Source of the DNA: Arthrobacter sp. SPG23
Lineage (GTDB): Bacteria; Actinomycetota; Actinomycetes; Actinomycetales; Micrococcaceae
Direction: 5' to 3'
DNA length: 64,000 nucleotides
Assembly: GCF_000876655.1 (NCBI RefSeq)
Contig: NZ_JYCN01000028.1
Location: 1 to 64,000 of the forward strand
In this document: in pieces, positions 25,175-33,575 of the stretch
How the letters are laid out: every line of letters starts with the position of its first letter
How positions within the stretch are numbered: position 1 is the stretch's first letter
The notes under the pieces: model-generated
The model's database searches: none
The model's input: the letters and a program-made list of their open reading frames with translations, nothing else
Told to the model about the DNA's origin: nothing
Made by a program: the position numbers and the translations under genes

Positions 25175-25813
25175 ATGGCGGCACCATCAAAGACAACAGC
25201 ACCCCGGGTCACGCGCAGGACGGCCCAGGCGGCGGACACCCGGCTCCACATCGTGGCCACCGCCCGCAGGCTCTTCGCTGCCAACGGCTACGTGCGCACC
25301 ACCATCGAAGGGGTTGCTGCCGAGAGTGGCGTGGCGGTGCAGACCGTCTATAACTCCGTGGGAAACAAGGCGGCGCTGCTCTCGGCCGTGCTGGATGATG
25401 CGGCTTCCGGTCCCAACGCGCCGGCGCAGGTGCTGGAGTTCATGCGCGAACGGACCCGCCAAGCCCCGGATCTTGACGCGCTGCTGGCCATGCTGGCGGA
25501 CTGGTTCGTCGAGGTGCACCAGCGGACCGGCACGGTGCTGGGCGTGATCGCCCAGGCAGCAGCCGTGGATGCCGACGTGGCGAAGCTGGAAAAGGCCCGC
25601 GCGCTGCAGCGGTTGACGCGTTATCACGAAGCGGCCGCGGCGGTCAGGGAGCGCGGCGGCCTGACCTCGGGCATGACCGACGAAGACGCTGCCGCTGCCA
25701 TCTGGTCCCTGGGCCATCCGCAGGCCTACCGCACCCTGGTGAACGACGCCGGGTGGACCCCCGAAGCCTACCGGGAGTGGATCCTCAAGGCGCTCGCCGC
25801 CGCCCTGGCGTGA
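25175..25813 (+). CDS. TetR-family regulator, probably of the adjacent monooxygenase
   Basis: 212 aa. The helix-turn-helix (about 22-70) reads TRLHIVATARRLFAANGYVR, TTIEGVAAESGVAVQTVYNS, then VGNKAALLSAVLD. The C-terminal ligand domain is helical and ends in EWILKALAAALA. Intergenic DNA shared with the monooxygenase contains AGAATAGCATTCC and TCTAATTT, possible operator and promoter parts. The inducer is unknown. Confidence 0.9.
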   Translation: MAAPSKTTAPRVTRRTAQAADTRLHIVATARRLFAANGYVRTTIEGVAAESGVAVQTVYNSVGNKAALLSAVLDDAASGPNAPAQVLEFMRERTRQAPDLDALLAMLADWFVEVHQRTGTVLGVIAQAAAVDADVAKLEKARALQRLTRYHEAAAAVRERGGLTSGMTDEDAAAAIWSLGHPQAYRTLVNDAGWTPEAYREWILKALAAALA

Positions 25814-25847
25814 GACAGGCGACGGCGGCAGTGGTTCAGGCGCCGGT

Positions 25848-26459
25848 TCAGGCGCCGCGGTGGCGGGGTTTCGCTTCTGCTCCGTACTGTGCCAGGGGCG
25901 CCAGCAGTGCGCTGCGGAGCTGAGGGGAGAGCTTGGTGGGGACGTCCACTTCGGCAGCGATGGCCTGCAGGACGCGGCTCAGGTAGTTCCGTGCACCCGC
26001 CGCGAGCGTGATGTCCAGGATTTCACGGTCAGTGAAGCCGTGGTCCCGCAGGTCCAGGGTGTCCGCGTCCGTCATGGTCACGGCGTCGGTACTGAGCTTT
26101 TCGGCGTACTCCATCATGGCCACCTCCGCCGGTGACAGGCCCGCGTTGTGGTAATCCCGGGCAATCTGGATGAGCTCCTCCTCGTCAATCGCCCGCAGGG
26201 CTTTCACCCCGTGGGCAAGCCGGCAGTGGGCCGATCCGAGCGCCTGGGCGGCGGCCAAGGTGACCAGCTCGTAACGGCGCAGATCCATGTTCTGGGTGAT
26301 GGCGCTGATGAGTGCTTCGAACGCCACGTAAGCCTCCGGGTTAACCGCCATGTCCTTGGTGAATCTGGCGACATAACCGCGGGACCGCAGTTCGTCGTCG
26401 TAAATTTTCGCCTTCAGGCCGAACGCCTGGCTTTCGGGAGTGCTGGCGAATATGGACAT
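25848..26459 (-). CDS. AhpD-like / carboxymuconolactone decarboxylase family peroxidase-related protein
   Basis: 203 aa from the ATG at 26459 (AAGGAT ahead); a longer frame to 26594 is not supported. An all-helical CMD fold is indicated by VAFEALISAITQNMDLRRYE and LGSAHCRLAHGVKAL. AhpD enzymes use CxxCxxxH; here the first cysteine is serine (SAHCRLAH), so the classical disulfide relay is absent. HNAGLSPAEVAMMEYAEKLS and GFTDREILDI are the usual second-half signatures. It probably acts on peroxides or alkyl substrates, or may be non-redox. Confidence 0.85.
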   Translation of the reverse strand: MSIFASTPESQAFGLKAKIYDDELRSRGYVARFTKDMAVNPEAYVAFEALISAITQNMDLRRYELVTLAAAQALGSAHCRLAHGVKALRAIDEEELIQIARDYHNAGLSPAEVAMMEYAEKLSTDAVTMTDADTLDLRDHGFTDREILDITLAAGARNYLSRVLQAIAAEVDVPTKLSPQLRSALLAPLAQYGAEAKPRHRGA

Positions 26460-26647
26460 GGGGGATCCTTCTTCCGGCTGGGCCACCCGCGCTGCACGGC
26501 GACGGAGAGCCAGGACAGCGCCGGTGCGGACAAATGCGATATTCCTCCGCGACCTGCGGCGAGTCAACACATGTCGCGGCGTGTTCGGGGGCACGGGGCC
26601 GCAATGCGTAGCCGGGGCGGTCTTTGGGGGAGCTGCGGCCGATTAAC

Positions 26648-26662
26648 AAGTAGTGGCTACTC
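26648..26662 (+). promoter_or_regulatory. Dyad motif RRGTRG-N4-TACTC, copy 3
   Basis: AAGTAGTGGCTACTC, containing the perfect palindrome AGTAGTGGCTACT. It lies about 72 bp upstream of the SARP gene start at 26734. Confidence 0.45.
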
Positions 26663-26733
26663 AGGCGGATCATCAGCTTGCTGAGTAAGGATTGTCCCTA
26701 ATCGCCGTCGGTGTGGAATTGGGGGTTACCCGC

Positions 26734-28092
26734 ATGCTGGAAGCGGAGGTGGTTGCGGAACCGCGCCGGTCGCCGTCGGCCTCGAAGTCCGGAGTGCCGT
26801 CCGCCAAACTGGACGTCAGCATTCTGGGCCCGCTGACAATCCGCCGGGGGAGTCATACACTGGGCGCGCATGACCTGGGCGGACCCAAGCCACGCCAGAT
26901 CCTCGAAATCCTTTTGCTCCATCTGGGTACCCCGGTGTCCAAGGGCCGCCTAATCGACCTGCTGTGGGAGGGGCGGGCCCCCGTCCTGGCGCTCGCCACC
27001 CTGGAAAGCCACGTCAGCGTGCTGCGCCGCCACCTCCAGCCCGGCACGGGAAAGGCGGGCCCGCTGAAGACGGTCACGGGCGGCTATCTGATGGACCGGG
27101 CCCTGGTGGATCTGGACCTGGACCGGTTTGATGTCCTCTTCCGCCTGGCCGCGCAGGCGGAACCCCGTCGCGCCCTCAGTTTCCTGACGGAGGCACTCGC
27201 CCTGGCGTCTGCGCCGTTGCTGGGCGGGGAACTGCTGCCCGCCTGGGCCGAGCAGGAAAGGTCCATGCACGCGGCGCGGGTAGTGGAAGCCAAGGTCATG
27301 GCGGCCCAGGCGGCCTGCGCGCAGGGGCTTTCCGAAATCGCCATGGCCTGGGCTACCTCGGCGCTGGAGGACGACGTCCTGGCCGAGCGCGCCTGGACAG
27401 TGCTGGTCCTTGGACTGGAACGGTCCGGGCAGCTGACCGCGGCACTTCGGGCGTTCGACCGGTGCCGGCACGTCATGGACCAGGAAATGGGATGCGCGCC
27501 GGGCCCCCTCCTGCAAGCGGCCCACGTACGCCTCCTGCAGGCCACCGCCGCGGCCGACGGGCCGGAGTCGGTGCTGGAGATCGCGGGGACGGCACGCACC
27601 GGGCCTGCGGAACGCGAAGGACGAGGGGAATCCGGAGGACGTGCGGGATACGGACTGCCCGAGTCCGGCGATGCCGAAAGGCTGGTCCTGGCCGTCGGGC
27701 CGTCCGCACAGTTCGTCGAACAGATCACTGATGCCCTGAACCGCGAACCAGGCCTGCGCAGCGTAGGAGCGGCCACATCCGTTGAATCGGCCATAGCCAT
27801 GGCGCGCGACGTGAAGCCCGATGCCTTGGTCATGGCTTACCGTCTGCCCGACGGGACCGGGCTGGACGCTGCCAGACAGATCCTGCTCGCGTTGCCGGCG
27901 GCGAGGATTGTCATTCTGGCCTCCGAATGCAGCCCGGAAGCACTGTGCGAAGCAGCGGCCTTGGGAGTCTGTGCCTTCCTTCCCCAGGCGGGCCCCCTGC
28001 CAACCGTGATGGACACCCTACGCCATGCGGGGTCGGGAAACATGCTGGTCCACCCGTCCATTGTGGCCAGGCTCGGACAGGGTAAAGGGTAG
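26734..28092 (+). CDS. SARP-type regulator fused to a degenerate receiver domain
   Basis: About 452 aa from the ATG at 26734 (GGGGG 8 nt ahead); a TTG at 26692 is possible. Domains: an OmpR-like winged helix (about 24-110, LDVSILGPLTIRRGSHTLGA, then GGPKPRQILEILLLHL and LPLE-type TLESHVSVLRRHLQP); a bacterial transcriptional activation domain (BTAD, about 110-275, with GELLPAWAEQE and MDQEMGCAPGPLLQ); an acidic linker; and a receiver-like domain (about 315-440). In the receiver the phospho-acceptor site reads LVMAYRLPDG, so Ala stands where Asp is expected. The conserved Lys is Gln (FLPQAG) and the N-terminal acidic pair is missing. It should therefore work without phosphorylation. SARPs switch on nearby genes, but no biosynthetic cluster is adjacent. 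Confidence 0.85.
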   Translation: MLEAEVVAEPRRSPSASKSGVPSAKLDVSILGPLTIRRGSHTLGAHDLGGPKPRQILEILLLHLGTPVSKGRLIDLLWEGRAPVLALATLESHVSVLRRHLQPGTGKAGPLKTVTGGYLMDRALVDLDLDRFDVLFRLAAQAEPRRALSFLTEALALASAPLLGGELLPAWAEQERSMHAARVVEAKVMAAQAACAQGLSEIAMAWATSALEDDVLAERAWTVLVLGLERSGQLTAALRAFDRCRHVMDQEMGCAPGPLLQAAHVRLLQATAAADGPESVLEIAGTARTGPAEREGRGESGGRAGYGLPESGDAERLVLAVGPSAQFVEQITDALNREPGLRSVGAATSVESAIAMARDVKPDALVMAYRLPDGTGLDAARQILLALPAARIVILASECSPEALCEAAALGVCAFLPQAGPLPTVMDTLRHAGSGNMLVHPSIVARLGQGKG

Positions 28093-28200
28093 CGCTCCGG
28101 CCACCAGGCCACCTGGCCGAGGCCAGCAGGCCGCCCGGCTCCGGATGCCCGGCTCCGGCCCCGAGGCCAGCAGCCGCCCGGTGCCCGCGGTCAGCCCCGC

Positions 28201-29418
28201 CTACCCCATCCCCGCCAGCCGGATCGCCTCTGCGAACGCGGGCAAGCTGCGTTCCACCATCTCCTCGTTGGCAGTCAGTGAGATCCGGAAGAACCCGGGT
28301 GTTTCGAACAGGACTCCTGGCAGCACAAAGACATCATGGGTTGCCAAGGACTCTGTGAACGCTTCGTCGTCGGCCACCGGGGAGCGGACAAAGAGGTAGA
28401 ACGAGCCCTCCGGCCGGTGCAGCTCATAGCCCATCCCCGTCAGCTCCTCGAAGAGTCGGTCCCTCTTCCGCTGCAGCTGCCCCACGTCGATGGTGAATGT
28501 CTCCAGCGCGGGCAGCGCGTATTGAAGCAGGGCGTTGGGGTAGATCCAGCCCATGGCAACCTGCAGCCCGCCAAGTATGTCCCGCATGGCATCCCGGTCC
28601 GGCATGGTGGGCGGCAACGCTAGGTACCCCACGCGCTGCCCCGGCGCCAGGTGCGTTTTCCCGTAGGAGTAGGCCAGCAGCGTGTACGGATAATACTCGG
28701 CCGGGCTGTGGAAGCGGGCGCCGTCGTACACAATCCGGTTATATGCCTCATCGGACAACAAATAGATCCGGCGCCCGTTCCGCTCCGAGGCGAGTTCCAG
28801 CATCGCGGCCAGCTTCACCAGCAGCGTCTCCGGGTAGATCCGGCCCGTGGGGTTGTTGGGGCTGTTGACGATCACCACCCTGGTCCGCGGCGTGATGGCG
28901 GAGGCAATGGCCATGAGGTCCAGGTCGAACGTCTCGGGGTTGATGCGCACTTTGACCGGGACCAGCCCCGCTTCGGTGATGATCGGCTCATACAGGAACC
29001 ACGGCGGCAGGCTGTAGACCACCTCGTCGCCCGGATCGGCCACGGCCTTCAACGCCATGGCGATGGCCGTGAAACCGCCTGTGGTGAGGTGGATATCCTC
29101 CGGCTCGAACGGCATCTCCAGCAGGCGCTGCAGCGATGCCGCCGCGGCGTTCTGGGCTTCGACGCCGTTGGTCTTGTAGGCAAACCAGCCCTCGTTCCGG
29201 GGTTCCAGCTGTTCCCGCAGCGCCGCAACATATGCCTCCTGCGGCATTTGATGCGGGTTCCCGAGGGTGAAGTCGCAGATTCCCGGCTTGTCCTGGCGGC
29301 CGGCATGAGTGCGCAGGAATCCCTGGACCCTGAGCAGTGACGGAATGGAAGCGACAGCCCGTGCCCTCGCCGGGAAATCCACCCGCGCGGAGAGCTTGGA
29401 ATCGTAGATACCGGCCAT
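28201..29418 (-). CDS. PLP-dependent class I/II aminotransferase
   Basis: 405 aa, standard length. Fold type I motifs: LTTGGFTAIAMALKAVADPG, VNSPNNPTGRIYP (substrate/PLP Asn), LSDEAYNRIVYDGARF (PLP Asp and Tyr) and the Schiff-base lysine in AYSYGKTHLAPGQRVGYLAL. RISLTAN near the end supplies the carboxylate-binding Arg. It transfers an amino group between an amino acid and 2-oxoglutarate; the exact substrate cannot be read. Monocistronic and convergent with the SARP gene. Confidence 0.9.
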   Translation of the reverse strand: MAGIYDSKLSARVDFPARARAVASIPSLLRVQGFLRTHAGRQDKPGICDFTLGNPHQMPQEAYVAALREQLEPRNEGWFAYKTNGVEAQNAAAASLQRLLEMPFEPEDIHLTTGGFTAIAMALKAVADPGDEVVYSLPPWFLYEPIITEAGLVPVKVRINPETFDLDLMAIASAITPRTRVVIVNSPNNPTGRIYPETLLVKLAAMLELASERNGRRIYLLSDEAYNRIVYDGARFHSPAEYYPYTLLAYSYGKTHLAPGQRVGYLALPPTMPDRDAMRDILGGLQVAMGWIYPNALLQYALPALETFTIDVGQLQRKRDRLFEELTGMGYELHRPEGSFYLFVRSPVADDEAFTESLATHDVFVLPGVLFETPGFFRISLTANEEMVERSLPAFAEAIRLAGMG

Positions 29419-29763
29419 CAGAGCAACCCCCTGTTTGAAGCAGCGTGGAAGTCAGCTCGCTGCTGAGCCAGTGGGGCTGTTGTGCGATTTATTCTGTCCC
29501 TCGGCGGCAGCAATGTAAATGGGATTCGCCTTCCACGGCCCCCTAGATGCACGTGCCCGTGCCGTCAACACTCGTCTTTGCGGTTTTCGCTACCCGCCGC
29601 AACACCCGTAAAGTGGGCTGCGGACCTTTGCACTACGCGTGCAACGTCCCACGGGTTGACCGGGAACTGGGCTCGATCAACCGCGCATCCCCCTCGAACG
29701 CGGCCGTTGCTGCGCCATGCCTGCCTCCGATCACATCGGGCGGGCCAGACCCAGGAGTATCGT
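29419..29763. other. 345-bp intergenic region
   Basis: Between divergent genes (aminotransferase and the GH25-like protein). Composition is mixed; no small ORF, hairpin or repeat stands out. It presumably holds the two promoters. Confidence 0.5.
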
Positions 29764-30573
29764 TTGCTTCAGATCAACCTTGTTGCGGCCCTTGCCGCGC
29801 TGCCCCTCCTGCTGAGCCTCGGCACCGCACCTGCGGCCGCACCGGCTTCGGCTCCCGCCGCGGCCCAGACGGCGTCCTTGGCGCAGCCGGCATCCCTGCA
29901 GCCCGCGGCATCGAAGAAAACACCGCCCCAGGAGGCGAAGATGCAGCCCGCGAAAACCCTCCCGCCAACGAACTCCTCGGTCAAGGTGGTGGACACCACC
30001 GCGGCGATCAACGATCCCGCCTGGTTCAAAAAAGCGTACGACGACGGCGTCCGGCTGTACGTCATGCACTCCACCGCGTGGGGTACGTGTGATCCCTGGT
30101 ACCGGACACAGCCCCAGCTCAAGATGGCGCTGGACGCCGGCCTGAAAATTGCCGTGTACACCCGCGACGCCAGCTGCTGGCAGGGCGGCATCAGCGCTGC
30201 CGGCCCGTACGCTGCGCAGCTTCAGTTCTTCGCCCTCGACGTGGAGCCGGGCAGCCCTCCGGTGACCCGGGCCATGGTGGACGGCGTCCGCAGCATGGGG
30301 GTGCGGCCCGTGATCTACAGCGGCAGCGGCATGTGGCCGGACCTGATGAACAACAGCACGGCGTTCTCCGACGTTCCGCTGTGGGACACCAACACCGCCA
30401 GCCCCCTCGAGTACTCCAGCTGGTCGGCCGACTACCTTGCGCCCGCCCCGGTGCAGTACGGCGGCTGGAACACGGCCACCACCATGCGGATCGGCATCCA
30501 GCAGAAGTTCGAGCACAGCCTCAACGGCGTCCCGGTGGACCTCAACTCCTTCGACGCCGCGTTCCTGAAGTAG
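29764..30573 (+). CDS. Secreted DUF1906/GH25-like TIM-barrel protein
   Basis: 269 aa from a TTG start at 29764, supported by AGGAG 7 nt upstream and by a complete signal peptide (LQINLVAALAALPLLLSLGT, cleavage near APAAA). A Pro/Ala linker leads to a domain beginning VVDTTAAINDPAWFKKAYDD, then LYVMHSTAWGTCDPWYRTQP and FFALDVEPGSPPVTRAMVDG. The acidic DVEP cluster and the VIYSGSG strand match the glycoside-hydrolase-25-like (DUF1906) barrel, in which a DxE pair is catalytic. Likely a wall-active lysozyme-type hydrolase outside the cell. A far-upstream ATG (29482) in the same frame gives an implausible leader. Confidence 0.8.
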   Translation: MLQINLVAALAALPLLLSLGTAPAAAPASAPAAAQTASLAQPASLQPAASKKTPPQEAKMQPAKTLPPTNSSVKVVDTTAAINDPAWFKKAYDDGVRLYVMHSTAWGTCDPWYRTQPQLKMALDAGLKIAVYTRDASCWQGGISAAGPYAAQLQFFALDVEPGSPPVTRAMVDGVRSMGVRPVIYSGSGMWPDLMNNSTAFSDVPLWDTNTASPLEYSSWSADYLAPAPVQYGGWNTATTMRIGIQQKFEHSLNGVPVDLNSFDAAFLK

Positions 30574-30627
30574 GCGGGGCAATCGTGAGGTGGAATCCAG
30601 CGCCGTGCGGCAACAGCCGGCGGCCCG

Positions 30628-31548
30628 TCAGCGCCGGCCGGCGCCCCGCCGTCGTGCGGCAAACGCAAACAGTGCAGTTGTTGCCACGGTGGCCAGATAT
30701 CCGGCCACCACAATCAGTGAGATTCCGCCCCAGAAGTAACTGGTGCCGCTCCCGCCCTGGCCGGGAACGTAGCGGGTAAGCAGGAACGTGGCGGTCGCCG
30801 CGAACAGCAGGGAGATCATGCCCGGCAGCCGGATCCACCAGCGGGAGGACGCCCAGTGCCCGCCGAAGCCGTCCCACACATTCCAGGCGTTGCCGGTGCG
30901 GATGATCAGCCAACCGGCCGGAATGGCGAACGCACCCACCAGCAGGAACGCGGCGATGACGTCCGCCGGGCGGTGCCACTGGTTCACCACCGTGGAAATT
31001 CCGGACACAATGGCGAAGCTGCCGCCGGCAAACCCCGCAAACGGCCGCCAGCGCGGTGACGCCATGAGGAACACCGCGGCCGCAGCCGAGGCCGCCAGCG
31101 TGGTGTGTCCGGACGGCAGCGAATTCAGCTCCAGGGTCTCCACCCCGCGGAACGGCCGCTCCGGCAGCAGCTCCTTCAAAACCTGCGTGGCGATGTTCGC
31201 GGCAATACATGCGGACACGGCGATGCCCGCGGCACGCCAGCGTTTCCGGATCACCGTCACAAACAGGACGACGACGGCGGCCACCACCAGCGAGATGGTG
31301 GGCAGCCAGTCCAGGAACCTGGTGGCGGCCTTCCCGGCCGGGCCGTGGATGGCCACCGCCTCCACGAGGGCGGATTCGTCAATGTACTGGCCCGTGGTGG
31401 TCCGCACGAAGAAGTAATACGTGGCAATCACACCGGCCACGCAGGCCAGCGTCGCGAGAAGGCACAACGCACCCAGCGCCACTGCGCCACGCACCTGCCC
31501 GGCGGGCCGCCGTCGTCGGGAATCTTTAAGGTGGGAACTCATCACCAT
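30628..31548 (-). CDS. PAP2-family membrane phosphatase
   Basis: 306 aa with about seven membrane helices. Phosphatase motifs: KELLPERPF (motif 1, K-x6-RP), SLPSGHTT (motif 2) and STVVNQWHRPADV (motif 3 with His and Asp; the usual Arg after Ser is replaced). Active sites face outward in PAP2 proteins, so it probably dephosphorylates undecaprenyl diphosphate or another lipid phosphate. A basic N-terminus (KDSRRRRPAGQVR) precedes helix 1. Convergent with the GH25-like gene, which fits a shared cell-wall theme. Confidence 0.9.
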   Translation of the reverse strand: MVMSSHLKDSRRRRPAGQVRGAVALGALCLLATLACVAGVIATYYFFVRTTTGQYIDESALVEAVAIHGPAGKAATRFLDWLPTISLVVAAVVVLFVTVIRKRWRAAGIAVSACIAANIATQVLKELLPERPFRGVETLELNSLPSGHTTLAASAAAAVFLMASPRWRPFAGFAGGSFAIVSGISTVVNQWHRPADVIAAFLLVGAFAIPAGWLIIRTGNAWNVWDGFGGHWASSRWWIRLPGMISLLFAATATFLLTRYVPGQGGSGTSYFWGGISLIVVAGYLATVATTALFAFAARRRGAGRR

Positions 31549-31679
31549 CAGCGTCCCACAGAATGCTGGGAGCCGTCTGCGGAGGGGGCCGGGGCGCCGG
31601 TGTCATACCGCTCCGGGGATACGGGTGATACGTTCTTCGCGGACCTCGGCGTCGCCCACGCCACTGAAAGGAGCGCCCC

Positions 31680-32231
31680 ATGAACGATCCCGCGAAGGAA
31701 ACCCGGCCCGCCACCGGGTCCACGGCATACGTCCCGCGGAAGATCACCGGGCCCGTCCTCATGGGCGTCGTCCCCGGCCAGCCGCTGGCCGTGGCACACC
31801 GCGCCGCGGAACTGGCCTACAGCCTGAACGTGGAGCTGATCTGCGCCTATGTGGACGTCACCACCTATCTCGCCGAAGAACCCGACGGGCGGGTCGAGGC
31901 CCTGCCGATTGATCCGGACGGCGTCGACGACGACATCGAAGGCATCAGCGCCGGCATCGCCGAACGCCTTCAGGAAGCGCTGGACGGAACCGGCATCCGC
32001 TGGTCATTCGTGAAACTTGGCGGTGAGCCGGCCAGGGCACTGGGACGGCTCGCCGAGACCACGGATGCTTCGGTCATCGTGGTCGGCACCCGCGAACGGG
32101 GCCTCGGAGCCCGCTTCGAGGAGCTGCTGGTGGGGTCCGTCGCCGTCCATCTCACCCACCGCCAGCACCGGCCCGTGCTGGTGGTTCCGCTCGCCCCGCA
32201 CGCCAGACAGCGTCCGCAGGAGGGACACTGA
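31680..32231 (+). CDS. Universal stress protein
   Basis: 183 aa, single USP domain. The ATP-binding loop is present as VVGTRERGLGARFEELLVGS (G-x2-G-x9-G-S type pattern) followed by VAVHLTHRQHRPVLVVP. A GAAAGGAG ribosome-binding site precedes the ATG. Its TGA stop overlaps the ATG of the first crcB (TGATG), giving a usp-crcB-crcB operon. It may couple fluoride or acid stress to nucleotide status; that is inference. Confidence 0.9.
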   Translation: MNDPAKETRPATGSTAYVPRKITGPVLMGVVPGQPLAVAHRAAELAYSLNVELICAYVDVTTYLAEEPDGRVEALPIDPDGVDDDIEGISAGIAERLQEALDGTGIRWSFVKLGGEPARALGRLAETTDASVIVVGTRERGLGARFEELLVGSVAVHLTHRQHRPVLVVPLAPHARQRPQEGH

Positions 32232-32773
32232 TGGAACCGCCGGCAACAGCCGACGACACGGATGAAGGCACGCTCGGCGAGGCGCGCGCCCGCCGCCCGG
32301 TGCACCTGCACCCCGGCTTCGTGCTGGTGGTCATCGCCGGCGGCGTGTTCGGAGCCCTGGCCCGTTACGGCCTCAGCACCGTCCTGCCCGCCCCGGACGG
32401 GTGGCCGCTGCCCACCCTGATCATCAACCTGACCGGGGCGCTGCTGCTCGGCGTCCTGCTGGAGGCCCTGGTCCGCCGCGGCCCCGACGCCGGACGCCGG
32501 AGGATGGTCCGCCTGCTCGCCGGAACCGGGTTCATGGGCGCCTTCACCACCTACAGCACGCTGGCGCTGGAAACGAACACGCTCATCGGCGCCGGACGCA
32601 TCGCCGACGCAGTAATCTACGTCGCCGTCACACTGATCGGCGGCGCCATCGCAACAGTGGCCGGGATCCGGGCCGCCGTCGTGTTTCACAGCAGGACTGC
32701 ACGACGCCGGGAGGGCGCCGCCCGCCTTCGGGATTCGACGCGGCACCCCGACAGGCAGGAGGGCAGCCGGTGA
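32231..32773 (+). CDS. crcB: CrcB/Fluc fluoride channel subunit 1
   Basis: 180 aa. Four membrane helices with the Fluc signatures GGVFGALARYGLS, LIINLTGALLLGVLLE (Asn of the pore) and GTGFMGAFTTYSTLALE (the TTYS phenylalanine-box/sodium-site region). A 27-residue charged N-terminal extension and a basic C-terminal tail are longer than usual. Forms a dual-topology fluoride exit channel, here most likely as a heterodimer with the next gene, as in other paired crcB loci. Confidence 0.93.
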   Translation: MEPPATADDTDEGTLGEARARRPVHLHPGFVLVVIAGGVFGALARYGLSTVLPAPDGWPLPTLIINLTGALLLGVLLEALVRRGPDAGRRRMVRLLAGTGFMGAFTTYSTLALETNTLIGAGRIADAVIYVAVTLIGGAIATVAGIRAAVVFHSRTARRREGAARLRDSTRHPDRQEGSR

Positions 32774-33147
32774 ACGTCCTGACCATTCTCCTGCTCGGGC
32801 TGGCCGGCGGACTCGGCGCCGGAACCCGCTTCGTCGTCGACGGGCTGGTCCGCTCCAAACTCCGCACCGCACTGCCCGTGGGCACGATCGCCATCAACAT
32901 CACCGGGTCCTTCCTCCTGGGCCTGGTGGCCGGGGCGGTGATCGTCCGCGCCGCGCCCCCGGAACTTCAGGCCATCGCCGGCACCGGATTCCTGGGCGGA
33001 TACACCACGTTCAGCACGGCCAGCTTCGAGACCGTCCGGCTCGTCCAGTCCCGCCGCACGGGACTGGCCCTGCTGAACGGCATCGGCACCGCCATTGCGG
33101 CCGTGGGTGCAGCGGCCGCGGGCCTGGCCCTGGCCGGCCTGCTGTAG
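32770..33147 (+). CDS. crcB: CrcB/Fluc fluoride channel subunit 2
   Basis: 125 aa, GTG start overlapping the previous TGA (GTGA). Motifs: GGLGAGTRFVVDG, TIAINITGSFLLGLVAG and GTGFLGGYTTFSTASFETVR. Shorter and without the extensions of its partner; the two are clearly paralogous. The tandem arrangement and overlap indicate matched production of two subunits of opposite orientation. Confidence 0.95.
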   Translation: MNVLTILLLGLAGGLGAGTRFVVDGLVRSKLRTALPVGTIAINITGSFLLGLVAGAVIVRAAPPELQAIAGTGFLGGYTTFSTASFETVRLVQSRRTGLALLNGIGTAIAAVGAAAAGLALAGLL

Positions 33148-33253
33148 CACCTGCCGCAGCCGTGCCGTGTCCGAAGCGGGACGTGTCCGAAGTGCCGCAG
33201 CCGTGACATGTCCGTACCGGCGGCCGCTACTGGCGGCAATCCGGCGCCAAAAC

Positions 33254-33268
33254 AGGTAGCAAATACTC
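33254..33268 (+). promoter_or_regulatory. Dyad motif RRGTRG-N4-TACTC, copy 4
   Basis: AGGTAGCAAATACTC followed by GTG. It lies in the 428-bp gap (33148-33575) upstream of a secreted-protein gene. The left part of the gap contains short GTGTCCGAAG direct repeats of no obvious meaning. Confidence 0.45.
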
Positions 33269-33343
33269 GTGCCCGCGGGCGGCTGTCCTTCTTACGCTTG
33301 GCCTAGCGGCCGTCAGCCGATCAGCACTAAGCCGGCGACCGTG

Positions 33344-33392
33344 GCGGATGCCAATGTCCCGGGACGGTGACACGCAGGGCATTGGCATCCGC
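33344..33392. terminator. Long-loop inverted repeat after the crcB operon
   Basis: Perfect 13-bp arms GCGGATGCCAATG (33344-33356) and its complement (33380-33392) around a 23-nt loop, followed by AAAAA. It could end crcB transcripts or be a binding site. Confidence 0.45.
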
Positions 33393-33401
33393 AAAAACCC
33401 G

Positions 33402-33431
33402 TTGACACCCCGGTGGAGCCGGGGCTAGCTT
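33402..33431 (+). promoter_or_regulatory. Promoter with a dyad in the spacer
   Basis: A perfect -35 TTGACA (33402-33407) and a -10-like TAGCTT (33426-33431) are separated by 18 bp. Almost the whole spacer is the inverted repeat CCCCGGTGGAGCCGGGG. Such spacer dyads are typical of MerR-type or repressor control. It would give a leader of about 140 nt to the gene at 33576. Confidence 0.5.
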
Positions 33432-33575
33432 GATCGTATTGTCGGCCCGGACTCAGCGGCCGCAATATCACCGCATCACAACTGGTCTCGTTCGCCCATT
33501 GCGGGCATTTGATGTTTAACATCGGCAGGACAGGTCCGTATGCGCCCCCTCCTGCCACATTTCAGGAGTGCTGCC

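Noticed and set aside
31549..31679. Possible fluoride riboswitch before usp-crcB-crcB
   Set aside because: I could not find the conserved crcB-motif arrangement; only ordinary leader sequence is visible.
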